Below are positions 45,942-54,109 of a DNA stretch of 64,000 nucleotides, one piece after another. Position numbers and translations under genes: made by a program. The DNA is taken from the NCBI GenBank assembly GCA_015709635.1, contig CP054180.1, positions 2,418,001-2,482,000 of the forward strand, written 5' to 3'. The notes below the pieces were generated by a model that saw nothing but the letters and a program-made list of their open reading frames with translations, did no database searches and was not told the origin of the DNA. Within the stretch, counting starts at the first letter, position 1; the number at the start of each line of letters is the position of its first letter. The stretch is from Gammaproteobacteria bacterium (lineage in GTDB: Bacteria; Pseudomonadota; Gammaproteobacteria; Burkholderiales; Nitrosomonadaceae).

Positions 45942-47012
45942 ATGTCCGAAGAACTCAAACAACTCCGCGACCGGATCGATGCCATCGACGACCAGGTACT
46001 GCAACTGATCAGCCAACGCGCGGCGCTGGCACAGCAGGTCGGGAAAATCAAGAAAAGCGGCATCATCTACCGCCCGGAACGCGAAGCGCAAATATTAGCG
46101 CGCATGCAGGCACAGAATCCCGGGCCGGTCAGCAACGAGCATATTAAACAATTATTCACCGAAATCATGTCGCTGTGCCGCGCGCTGGAAAAACCGATGA
46201 GCGTGGCTTTCCTCGGCCCGAACGGCACTTTCTCCGAAGAAGCGGCGCTGAAACGTTTCGGCAGCGCCATCACCGCGGTGCCGTGCGACTCGATCGATGA
46301 TGTATTCCGTACCGTGGAATCGGATACCGCTCATTACGGTGTGGTGCCGGTGGAAAATTCCACCGAAGGCGCGGTCGGCAGAACCATGGATTTGCTGCTG
46401 CAAACCCCGCTCTCCATTTGCGGTGAAATTCAGTTGCCGGTACATCAGTTTTTAATGGCACAGCAAACCGACCTGACACACATCCGCAAAATCTATTCGC
46501 ATCCGCAATCGCTGGCGCAGTGCCATCATTGGCTGACAACCAACTTGCCGCACTTGCCCAGCTCGGCGCTGATCCACGCCGCCAGCAACGCCGAAGCCGC
46601 GCGCCAAGCAGCCGCCGATAAGCAAGCGGCAGCAGTGGCGGGTCAAAGAGCCGCGGAATTATTCGGATTGACGATTTGCGCCGAAAATATTGAGGACGAT
46701 CCGAAAAATACCACGCGCTTTCTGGTGATTAGCAATCAGATGGTAGCACCTTCGGGAAAAGACAAAACCTCGCTGATCGTATCAACCGGTAACCGTTCCG
46801 GTGCGGTCTATCAATTGCTCGAACCGCTGGCGCAGCACGGCGTCAGCATGAGCCGCCTGGAATCGCGTCCGTCGCGCACCGGACTATGGCAATATGTGTT
46901 TTTTATCGATCTGGAAGGACACCAGGACGATCCTCACGTTGACGCCGCTCTGATGGCGCTGCGCGAGAAAGCGGCTTTCCTGAAAATCCTCGGGTCGTAC
47001 CCGGCGTCGTAG
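45942..47012 (+). CDS. pheA: Bifunctional chorismate mutase/prephenate dehydratase (P-protein)
   Basis: Commits chorismate to phenylalanine. An AroQ chorismate mutase domain (about 1-90: LRDRIDAIDDQVLQLISQRA, YRPEREAQIL) is followed by the prephenate dehydratase (VAFLGPNGTFSEEAALKRFG, VPVENSTEGAVGRTMDLL, NTTRFLVI) and an ACT domain with LESRPSR for phenylalanine feedback. The length is 356 aa. It lies 43 nt after serA in an order common to proteobacteria. Confidence 0.97.
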   Translation: MSEELKQLRDRIDAIDDQVLQLISQRAALAQQVGKIKKSGIIYRPEREAQILARMQAQNPGPVSNEHIKQLFTEIMSLCRALEKPMSVAFLGPNGTFSEEAALKRFGSAITAVPCDSIDDVFRTVESDTAHYGVVPVENSTEGAVGRTMDLLLQTPLSICGEIQLPVHQFLMAQQTDLTHIRKIYSHPQSLAQCHHWLTTNLPHLPSSALIHAASNAEAARQAAADKQAAAVAGQRAAELFGLTICAENIEDDPKNTTRFLVISNQMVAPSGKDKTSLIVSTGNRSGAVYQLLEPLAQHGVSMSRLESRPSRTGLWQYVFFIDLEGHQDDPHVDAALMALREKAAFLKILGSYPAS

Positions 47013-47096
47013 CCATCAGTGGTCTCTGTATTCTGATATCGTTGAACCCACTCAGTTTTTCATCATTATTTTTTCATCAATAACACATCTAATCCT

Positions 47097-48215
47097 ATGA
47101 ATCTTTGTGATTTTGCTCCGGAATATATCCGCTCGATCCATCCTTATCAACCCGGCAAGCCAATTTCGGAATTGGCGCGGGAATTCAGTCTGGACGAATC
47201 CTACATCATCAAACTGGCGTCCAACGAAAATCCGCTCGGTACCAGCCCGCTCGCATTGGATGCAATGATCAACACACTGCATGACGTCGCGCTGTATCCG
47301 GACGGCAGCGGTTACGAATTGAAAGCCGCATTGTCGAAACGTTACGGCGTCGATCCGGAGCAAATCATTTTGGGTAACGGCTCCAACGATGTGCTGGATT
47401 TGGCCGCACGCGTGTTCCTCAAGCCGGGCGCCACCGCGGTGTACTCGCAACATGCCTTTGCCGTGTATCCGCTGGTGGTGCAGATGATCGGCGCCAACGG
47501 CATTCCGGTTCCCGCACGCGATTACGGTCACGATCTGCCCGCGATGCTCGATGCTATCACACCGGAAACGCGCATCGTCTTTATCGCCAGCCCCAATAAT
47601 CCGACCGGTACCTTATCCGGCGAAGAAGACTTGCTGCGCTTTATGGAGCGGGTATCGCGCGATGTACTGGTGGTCATGGACGAAGCGTATTACGAATACC
47701 TGCCGGAGGCCAATAAACCCGACAGTATCCAGTGGTTGCAGCAGTTCCCCAATTTGCTGATCACACGCACCTTCTCCAAAGTGTATGGTCTGGCGGGTGT
47801 GCGCGTCGGCTTTGGGCTGACGCACCCCGATGTCGCCAACCTGATGAACCGCGTGCGGCAACCGTTCAACGTCAGCAGCATCAGCCTGACCGGCGCGCTG
47901 GCGGCACTGCACGACGCCGAGTTTGTGCAACGATCGTACGCGCTCAACCGCGCCGGCATGCTGCAATTGACCGACAGCTTCCGCAAACTGGGCATCGAGT
48001 ACATTCCGTCGTATGGCAATTTCATCAGCTTCCGTGTCAAAGGCGAGGCCGCCAACACGCCGAAAGTCTATCAAAGCCTGCTGCGCCAGGGTGTCATCGT
48101 GCGTCCGTTGGGCATTTACGAAATGCCGCATCACTTGCGCGTCACCATCGGACTCGAAAGACAAAATCAACGCTTCCTCGAATCGCTCGAGCACGCCTTG
48201 AGCGAACTGGATTAA
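47097..48215 (+). CDS. hisC: Histidinol-phosphate aminotransferase family (HisC2-type)
   Basis: 372-aa fold-type I PLP aminotransferase. KLASNENPLGTSPLA, NGSNDVLDLAARVFL, the NNPTG motif and the Schiff-base lysine in TRTFSKVYGLAGVRVGF are present. Position between pheA and tyrA suggests it also transaminates aromatic keto acids (phenylpyruvate, hydroxyphenylpyruvate), as proposed for HisC paralogues in this operon. Whether it is the only HisC of the cell cannot be seen. It lies 84 nt after pheA. Confidence 0.93.
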   Translation: MNLCDFAPEYIRSIHPYQPGKPISELAREFSLDESYIIKLASNENPLGTSPLALDAMINTLHDVALYPDGSGYELKAALSKRYGVDPEQIILGNGSNDVLDLAARVFLKPGATAVYSQHAFAVYPLVVQMIGANGIPVPARDYGHDLPAMLDAITPETRIVFIASPNNPTGTLSGEEDLLRFMERVSRDVLVVMDEAYYEYLPEANKPDSIQWLQQFPNLLITRTFSKVYGLAGVRVGFGLTHPDVANLMNRVRQPFNVSSISLTGALAALHDAEFVQRSYALNRAGMLQLTDSFRKLGIEYIPSYGNFISFRVKGEAANTPKVYQSLLRQGVIVRPLGIYEMPHHLRVTIGLERQNQRFLESLEHALSELD

Positions 48216-48239
48216 TCCGTTACTAACCGGGCAACGGTC

Positions 48240-49160
48240 ATGACAACTCACATCGCTCTGAATAAACTGGTCATCGTCGGCGTCGGTCTGATCGGCGGAT
48301 CGTTTGCGCTGGCGCTGCGCAAAGCCGGCTTAGCAAAACACATTACCGGCATCGGCCGCAGCCAGGCCAATATGCAACGTGCCGTCGAGCTGGGCGTAAT
48401 CGATGAAATCGCCAGCGATACCGCATCAGCACTACACAACGCCGATCTGGTATTCCTGGCGATGCCGGTCGGCCAGACCGCTGCGACCATGGAACGCATT
48501 GCACCTTACCTGCACGCCCACACGCTTATCACCGACGCCGGCAGTACCAAGCAGGATGTCGTCGCCGCCGCGCGTCACTATCTGCCGCTGCAGAACCGCC
48601 ACCACTTCGTCCCCGGTCACCCGATCGCCGGTGCTGAACACAGCGGTGTGCAAGCGGCACAAGCGGATTTGTACACCAACAAACATGTGATTCTGACACC
48701 ATTGCCGGAAACCGGCACGGAAGCCGTCGAACGCGTGCAACATTTATGGCAAGCCTGCGGCGCCAACGTATCGCTGATGCCCGCCGATGAACACGACCAT
48801 GTGCTTGCAGCGACCAGTCATCTGCCGCACCTGTTGGCATTCACATTAATGAATCATCTCCAGCACAGCACCGACTCTCCGGAAAACCTGCTGCGCTTCG
48901 CCGGCAGCGGCTTCCGCGACTTCACCCGCATCGCCAGCAGCTCCCCGGAAATGTGGCGCGACATTTGTCTGGCCAATCGCGAGGCACTGCTGGAACAGAT
49001 CGAAGCATACCAAACCGAATTGAACAGTTTGCGGGATTTATTGAAGAAGCATGATGGTGAAGCACTGGAGCGAGCTTTCTCGCAAGCACGCGGTATGCGG
49101 GAAGATTGGTTGAAGAAAAGATTGGATAATAGGAATATTCTTACAATTAAAAAGGAATAA
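48240..49160 (+). CDS. tyrA: Prephenate dehydrogenase
   Basis: NAD(P)-dependent oxidative decarboxylase of tyrosine synthesis. The Rossmann motif VGVGLIGGSFALALRKAG opens it. GHPIAGAEHSGVQAA, with the active-site His, and TSHLPHLLAFTLMN follow. At 306 aa it is the stand-alone TyrA of betaproteobacteria, though the basic tail after 290 is unusual. In many relatives aroA-cmk-rpsA follow. Here the next gene is a response regulator and then insertion sequences, so the usual order is broken. Confidence 0.95.
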   Translation: MTTHIALNKLVIVGVGLIGGSFALALRKAGLAKHITGIGRSQANMQRAVELGVIDEIASDTASALHNADLVFLAMPVGQTAATMERIAPYLHAHTLITDAGSTKQDVVAAARHYLPLQNRHHFVPGHPIAGAEHSGVQAAQADLYTNKHVILTPLPETGTEAVERVQHLWQACGANVSLMPADEHDHVLAATSHLPHLLAFTLMNHLQHSTDSPENLLRFAGSGFRDFTRIASSSPEMWRDICLANREALLEQIEAYQTELNSLRDLLKKHDGEALERAFSQARGMREDWLKKRLDNRNILTIKKE

Positions 49161-49328
49161 GTTTACGAAATAAATACCATTTCATGCCGAAATCTAATTT
49201 CACTTATCGTTACAACAAGAGAAAAAGACATGAAAAACCCTTGAAACTCTCCCTCCAATCACGCTGCCGTTTTCCCCATACACGAAAGATACATCATCAA
49301 AAGACATTCCGAATGGAGATCAGAAATT

Positions 49329-50123
49329 ATGATACTTCCGCAAAATAAACTACGCATATTAATCGTCGACGATTCCATTTCCATACGTAGCGTCCTGCGA
49401 GCATTACTCAATAATGACGAAACCGAAGTTGTCGGGGAACTTGCCAGCGGAAGCAAATTAGTAGCCACCATTGCCAAACTCAAGCCGCATATTGTTTGCC
49501 TTGATTACAACCTTCCCGGTACCGATGGCCTGCTGCTGCTCAAAGAGATCCATGCGACATATCCGCAGGTGGCAGTCATCATGATCACAGGCAACAACAA
49601 TCAAGAACTCGAATATGCGGCAGCAGAAGCAGGCACTGCAGGTTTCATAAACAAGCCATTCTCCCAGGAACAGATTCTAGGGGTACTGCAAAAAGTGGCG
49701 CATGCACAACGGCTATTGATGATCGCCGTCAGAAAACACAATCCATTTGCAGACAAACCCAGCCATGCAACAGCAGTAGTCGCCGATGACAGCCAAACTC
49801 TGCGTCGGCTATTAATGGCTATATTGGCTCATATGGGTGTTCAGGTTGTCGGTGAAGCGCATAACGGCAAACAAGCCACCGAACTGGTAGCTGCACATAA
49901 TCCCAGTATTGTTTGTTTGGACTATGAAATGCCGGTCATGAATGGCTTAGAAGCACTGAAAATCATACGTGATCAAAACCCATTAACCAAGGCGGTCATG
50001 ATTACCGCTGCAGCCAGCCGTGAAACATTCAGCCGCGCTGCAAGCACCGGAGCAAAAGGGTACATTATCAAACCTTTTCATCCGGACAAGGTTACACAGA
50101 GCATTTCACAAATTCTTGCATAA
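49329..50123 (+). CDS. Tandem double-receiver (REC-REC) response regulator
   Basis: 264-aa protein made only of two receiver domains, with no output domain. The first has the acidic pair D14/D15 (LIVDDS), the phosphoacceptor D59 (VCLDYN) and K109 (NKPF). The second has D153/D154 (VADDS), D198 (VCLDYEMP) and K248 (IKPFH). Thr87 and Thr226 complete both sites. A helical linker lies at about 122-146. The two domains look alike, suggesting a duplication. No histidine kinase is adjacent. The ribosome site GGAG at 49315 supports the start. The stop codon TAA forms part of the target site of IS copy 2, which lies immediately downstream. A CheY-like role is possible but unproven. Confidence 0.88.
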   Translation: MILPQNKLRILIVDDSISIRSVLRALLNNDETEVVGELASGSKLVATIAKLKPHIVCLDYNLPGTDGLLLLKEIHATYPQVAVIMITGNNNQELEYAAAEAGTAGFINKPFSQEQILGVLQKVAHAQRLLMIAVRKHNPFADKPSHATAVVADDSQTLRRLLMAILAHMGVQVVGEAHNGKQATELVAAHNPSIVCLDYEMPVMNGLEALKIIRDQNPLTKAVMITAAASRETFSRAASTGAKGYIIKPFHPDKVTQSISQILA

Positions 50124-50126
50124 TTA

Positions 50127-51704
50127 GTCGCCCCTGCAAAATTCACACAGTCATGCCGACAAACGAACGTTTTGTGTAAAAGGTGTTGATCAGTTGCAGC
50201 AGCGCAAGTCGCAATAAAGAATTCTTGATGCCCAAACGGTGTATAGCTCTCATCAGCCAGCGCAGATTGTAGCCAGCCGCACATAACACAGCGTGCAGTG
50301 CATCACCCAACTGACCTGGTAACCAGCAGCGATCCATTCGGTGATCCGACTTCAGATGCCCGATTGCAGGTTCCACGGCCTGCCGGCGCTTGAGCCAGCG
50401 CCGCTGCGGTTTCGTCAGCGACTTGTACTTGCCGCGATGGATGATTTCCACTGCCGGATTGTCAGCATCCACTCCCCGGAACCCGAGATCGGCAATAACC
50501 TGCTTCGGTATTGATCCGGTATCTTCGAGTAGCCTGTGCGTTTGTTCGAGCTGTTGGTGGAGAATATGACCATCGTAGGGATTGCCAGGAAAGGTTCTGG
50601 CACCGACTATCAGGCCGCTTTTGTGCGTAACAGCAATGCCGGCTTTAACTCCGAACTCGTAAGGTTTGCGTGCTTTGCCCTTGCCGATGCATTCGGCTTC
50701 CGGTGCGTGCAATGCATAGAGTTTGTTGTTGTCCTTGGGTTGCTGCTTATGAATCCGTCCTGCCCGTTCCAATAGCGTGGTCAATTGCTGCAGCGATGCG
50801 GCACAGACCGTCGTCACGGTTGCCAGTTTGCGCTGGATCTCCCGCAGCACGATACCAAGGATCGTGCGTTGGCGTTTAACGGTTTTGTGCAGACGCCGCA
50901 ATTGCCTGGCGTGGGCATAGCCGCCTGCCCTTCGGCGCAGCGCCTTGCCTTCTTTTTGGCGTAGGTTTGCTTCAAGGTGATGCCAGCCCGTCTGGCTGCT
51001 TGCACAATCTTGCCGCGAGCAATTTCCAGTAACCGGCTATCCACCGGATGCGCAATTGCCTTTTCCTGAATTGTCGTGTCAACAATCACTCGTTTGAATT
51101 CAGCCGGTTTGACCGCCTTGGTGTGCACCGCAGTGTCAATCGTTGCCTTCAGCAGCTTCTCAACACCAGCTTCACCAATGGCGGTGCGGAAACGGCCAAT
51201 CTGGGTGGCATCACACGGCAACTTCGATGTGTAATATTCCTCGCCGCTGAAATACTGCCACACCACATTCTCCGACCAGCGAACCACCAGCTCTTCGTCA
51301 CTGAGGTTGAACGCATGCTTCAGATACAGCAACGATGCCATCAACCGGATCGGCAAGCGGGGCGACCCGCAGTGCTCACGCCCCCACTGGCAATCGCCAA
51401 TGTTGTGCCAAAAAGATCGTTGATCTCCAACACTTCACCCTGACGGTTTTTACGCTCAAAAGCAGGGACAAGTGCTGCTTCAATATCAGCCCACGGCAGT
51501 CGATTCGACAGCACTGCCAGGGGATGACGCAGATCAATTATCTGATCGAGACGCGCTCGGAAAAAATCATCGGTCGGCATTTCAGTTCCTCTTGATTCTC
51601 TCAGTGTTTTGATGCGAATAGTATAAATTCTCAGGGATCAATGCCGTCTAAAATTTGATGATTCCTGCAGTTCATGCAGGCTCTAAGTGTTTTGCAGGGA
51701 TGAC
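50127..51704 (-). mobile_element. IS5/IS1182-type insertion sequence, copy 2 (1578 bp, inverted, frameshifted)
   Basis: Same element as at 12647-14223 but in opposite orientation, with the same terminal repeats (GTCGCCCCTGCAAAA at the left, GTCATCCCTGCAAAA read inward from the right). It differs from copy 1 by one missing C in a C-run and two extra A in an A-run, which accounts for the 1-bp length difference. Flanks are TAATTA (50121-50126) and TAATAA (51705-51710), 5 of 6 identical, an imperfect target duplication. It sits directly after the response-regulator stop codon. Confidence 0.92.
50143..51580 (-). pseudogene. Frameshifted DDE transposase of IS copy 2
   Basis: Relative to the intact 478-aa transposase of copy 1, the frame from ATG 51580 breaks at a G4/C4 run (51359-51362; C5 in copy 1), so translation leaves frame after VSTAGRP. 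A second change at an A5 run (50953-50957 as T5 on plus; A3 in copy 1) shifts the frame again near QTYAK. The remaining C-terminal 252 residues are identical to copy 1 at protein level, so the decay is recent. Slippage in homopolymers, or a sequencing error in the same places, could produce the same picture. It should not make full-length transposase. Confidence 0.9.
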
Positions 51705-51775
51705 TAATAAGCTCGATTGAAATATTTCACTTTGGGTCAATCTGTTGTTTACCATATTGAAGTAGCATCGAACTA

Positions 51776-52577
51776 GGGCCTGTTAACACTATTTGATATA
51801 ATATGGTGATGGAAATCACCGAAACTCAATATCAACAGATCGAACACTGCATGCCGCGCCAGCGTGGCAATGTCAGTCATTCCAATCTACAAATTCTCAA
51901 TGCTATTCTGTATGTTACCGAGCATGGTTGCAAGTGGCGCGGACTACCCAAGCGTTTCGGTAATTGGCATACCATCTACACTCGAATGAATCGATGGGCG
52001 AAAAGCGGCGTGCTTCAAAAAGTTTTTGAGCAGCTGCAGCATCAACAAATCATTCGCATCAAGATTGAAGCCGTTTCGATGGATAGCACCAGCGTCAAAG
52101 TGCACCCTGATGGTACTGGTGCATTAAAAAACGGCCCGCAATCCATCGGCAAATCCCGAGGTGGCTGGACCACTAAAATTCATCTGGTTGCCGCAGATAC
52201 CAGAACAGCCATAACTTTTTCCTTATCTCCGGGGCATACACATGACGCACCGGAAGGACGACAACTCCTGTTAGCACTCGGCCCCGTCTCTTCTCCTACT
52301 CATCTGCTGATGGATCGCGCTTATGAGGGTGATCAAACCAGACAGCTTGCATTGGAGCTCGGTTATATCCCGGTTGTCCCACCCAAAACTAATCGGCTGG
52401 AGCTCTGGGAATATGACCGCGCCATGTACAAAAAACGCAATGAGATCGAAAGATTATTCCGCAGACTCAAGGGATTCCGTCGAATATTCTCCAGATTCGA
52501 CAAACTGGATGTCATTTTTCTCTCATTCATCCATTTCGCTCTCATCGTCGAAGCACTTAGGTAGTGTTAACAGGCCC
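51776..52577 (+). mobile_element. IS5-family (IS427-like) insertion sequence, 802 bp
   Basis: Perfect 16-bp terminal inverted repeats GGGCCTGTTAACACTA at 51776-51791 and, inverted, at 52562-52577. The flanks read CTA before and TAG after, consistent with a TA target duplication in a CTAG target, as is usual for the IS427 group. One transposase gene fills the element. It lies 71 nt from the end of IS copy 2, so two unrelated ISs entered the same gap between the core genome and the accessory island. Confidence 0.94.
51803..52564 (+). CDS. IS5-family transposase (single ORF, intact)
   Basis: 253-aa DDE transposase. The N-terminal DUF4096-like region has LNAILYVTEHGCKWRGLPKRFGNWHTIYTR. The catalytic core has the Asp in AVSMDSTSVKVHPDG, the Asp in THLLMDRAYEGDQTR and the Glu in YKKRNEIERLFRRLKGFRRIFSRFDKLD. 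It has no frameshift, unlike the two-ORF members of this group. A TATAAT abuts the ATG at 51803, and later in-frame start codons (GTG 51806, ATG 51809) are possible. Confidence 0.92.
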   Translation: MVMEITETQYQQIEHCMPRQRGNVSHSNLQILNAILYVTEHGCKWRGLPKRFGNWHTIYTRMNRWAKSGVLQKVFEQLQHQQIIRIKIEAVSMDSTSVKVHPDGTGALKNGPQSIGKSRGGWTTKIHLVAADTRTAITFSLSPGHTHDAPEGRQLLLALGPVSSPTHLLMDRAYEGDQTRQLALELGYIPVVPPKTNRLELWEYDRAMYKKRNEIERLFRRLKGFRRIFSRFDKLDVIFLSFIHFALIVEALR

Positions 52578-52666
52578 TAGTCCTGCAACAAGCCCAGCGA
52601 ACATCGTCAATATGTATTGCTCACTCTAAATTTACCAAAGGAAGGCAGGGTTTCTCCAATTAATCA

Positions 52667-53671
52667 TCACTCCTGCCCTGTGGGGGCGGATTTCATCGGT
52701 TGTTTACCGGCAGCCCGCAAATCGACAATCTTGTTCAATAACTGAAACCAGAACGGTGCGCCAAGAGATCCGGCGAAAGTCGTGATCAGAATGCCCATGA
52801 ATTTAATGAACCCCTCCATGAAACCGAATCCCTCGAAAACCCATTGACCATCCGGTTGCTTCCAGCCAATCGGCAAATGCAACTCCCTGATTTGTTTAGC
52901 CAATGTCACAGCAGTCTTAGCAGACTGCCCGGCCTTTTGCAGAGTGTTATCCGCCGGCGATTGTTCACCCGCTGGTAGCGGAGATTCATCGTTTCCCGCT
53001 GCCGCCGCAGCTGGTTCCGATGACTGCTGCGGCATCAGGCTTGCGACATCCGTCGAAGAAGCCGCTTCAACCAGTGCTTGCCGCAGCGCGATATCAGTCC
53101 ACAACGTTTGGGAAATTTTGATGGCATCGATATTCAAGGTGGTGCATACAACAAAGGCAATGGCAAAAATAATCCCTTGTGTTTTTTGTTTGTACCAGCC
53201 GCCCACCCTATCCATTGCATCGTTGTACCAACCTTCCACATTCCTGCGCGCTTTCTCGGCATCATCCCCGGCTTCATGCAGCAACAGAATAATCGACCTG
53301 CCGGCCTCGGTTTTCGCAAACAAGCCTTGTTTCTCGATCGTTTCGATCAACAACTTATTGTCGGCCGGCAGCTTGCCGGTGTTGCCGGTCATGATGTCCA
53401 TCAACGCCAAGGTAAAATTCTTCGGCGGAATATACGAAGGTCTCTGCCCTGTTTTTGATAACCCGTTGATCAGCGGATGCTTGTATAGGTCGTCCACCAG
53501 CTGGTTTCCCTCGCCCGATTGCAGCAGATTCCCCAGCCCCGCATCGAGATTTTTCGCGCGCAGGCGCAAAACTTGCGCAAGCATCTCGTTGATTGCGGAA
53601 CACAGCAAACTGATCAGCACAAACAGGAACACCATGCCCAAGGCGATATCCAGGATCGAGGAATTCAGCAT
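52667..53671 (-). CDS. Uncharacterised 3-TM membrane protein beside the protease operon
   Basis: I do not recognise a named family. The 334-aa product has hydrophobic segments at about 6-28 (LDIALGMVFLFVLISLLCSAINEM), 166-184 (GIIFAIAFVVCTTLNIDAI) and 288-310 (FIKFMGILITTFAGSLGAPFW). A soluble region at 35-160 holds an acidic/basic helix near GDDAEKARRNVEGWYNDAMDRVG. A low-complexity Ala/Pro/Glu linker covers 211-245. The start is supported by GGAG 5 nt upstream. It is divergent from the trypsin-like gene across 438 nt. The divergence and its place at the edge of the island suggest, but do not show, a membrane partner for the operon's products. Confidence 0.8.
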   Translation of the reverse strand: MLNSSILDIALGMVFLFVLISLLCSAINEMLAQVLRLRAKNLDAGLGNLLQSGEGNQLVDDLYKHPLINGLSKTGQRPSYIPPKNFTLALMDIMTGNTGKLPADNKLLIETIEKQGLFAKTEAGRSIILLLHEAGDDAEKARRNVEGWYNDAMDRVGGWYKQKTQGIIFAIAFVVCTTLNIDAIKISQTLWTDIALRQALVEAASSTDVASLMPQQSSEPAAAAAGNDESPLPAGEQSPADNTLQKAGQSAKTAVTLAKQIRELHLPIGWKQPDGQWVFEGFGFMEGFIKFMGILITTFAGSLGAPFWFQLLNKIVDLRAAGKQPMKSAPTGQE

Positions 53672-53746
53672 ATTTTCTCCGTTTCGTTAGCTACGATGTG
53701 TCATTATTTTTAATGTAAATGCCCGTTCAAAATTGGATGATCGTGT

Positions 53747-53775
53747 TTGACAGCTTTTTCGCTTTTCAGTATAGT
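53747..53775 (+). promoter_or_regulatory. Sigma-70 promoter reading into the protease/DUF6603-like operon
   Basis: Perfect -35 TTGACA (53747-53752), a 17-nt spacer and -10 TATAGT (53770-53775, 5 of 6). The expected start near 53782 gives a leader of about 330 nt before the first gene at 54110, long enough to hold a regulatory structure. Confidence 0.75.
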
Positions 53776-53956
53776 CCATTTCAGATCAGGGTTAATATTT
53801 TTCTGCATCAGTAGAAGAATCAAATAATAATAAAGGGTTACCTCATTATTAGTCACACACGAACCCACCCAAAGGCCCTTCACCGGAACACGTAACAAAT
53901 CAGCGGCTTTTTCGCTGATAAGCAAGTTCAGTCAAATTTAAAACGAAGTAGTCAGG

Positions 53957-53977
53957 ATTCACCGGGTAACGGTGAAT
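53957..53977 (+). promoter_or_regulatory. Perfect 8-bp hairpin in the operon leader
   Basis: ATTCACCG and CGGTGAAT pair perfectly around a GGTAA loop, about 130 nt before the first protease gene and about 175 nt after the predicted transcription start. It could be an operator dyad or an mRNA structure. No T-run follows, so it is unlikely to be a terminator. Confidence 0.4.
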
Positions 53978-54109
53978 ATCGTACCAGAGTCACTGCATCT
54001 GATCGTTTCCAGCCATCCTTGATGATGCGAATCGTTCAGCTGAATTATTAAGACAAGCGAAACTGAGCACATCGCTCCATGTATCGGGTTTTATTAATAG
54101 GTGGTTACT

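Larger units (their letters stand above)
53672..54109. other. 438-nt divergent control region of the accessory island
   Basis: Separates the leftward membrane-protein gene from the rightward protease operon. It holds a consensus-like rightward promoter (53747-53775) and two perfect hairpins: ATCAGCG/CGCTGAT at 53899-53919 and ATTCACCG/CGGTGAAT at 53957-53977. Neither hairpin has a T-run after it, so they are not simple terminators. A leftward 71-codon frame from TTG 53925 also exists, but it would lie across the promoter. No tRNA is seen. Confidence 0.6.

Noticed and set aside
53710..53925. Leftward 71-codon frame in the divergent control region (MLISEKAADLLRVPVK...)
   Set aside because: It needs a TTG start, has no good ribosome site and covers the consensus-like rightward promoter. 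It might be a decayed fragment, but it cannot be supported as a gene.
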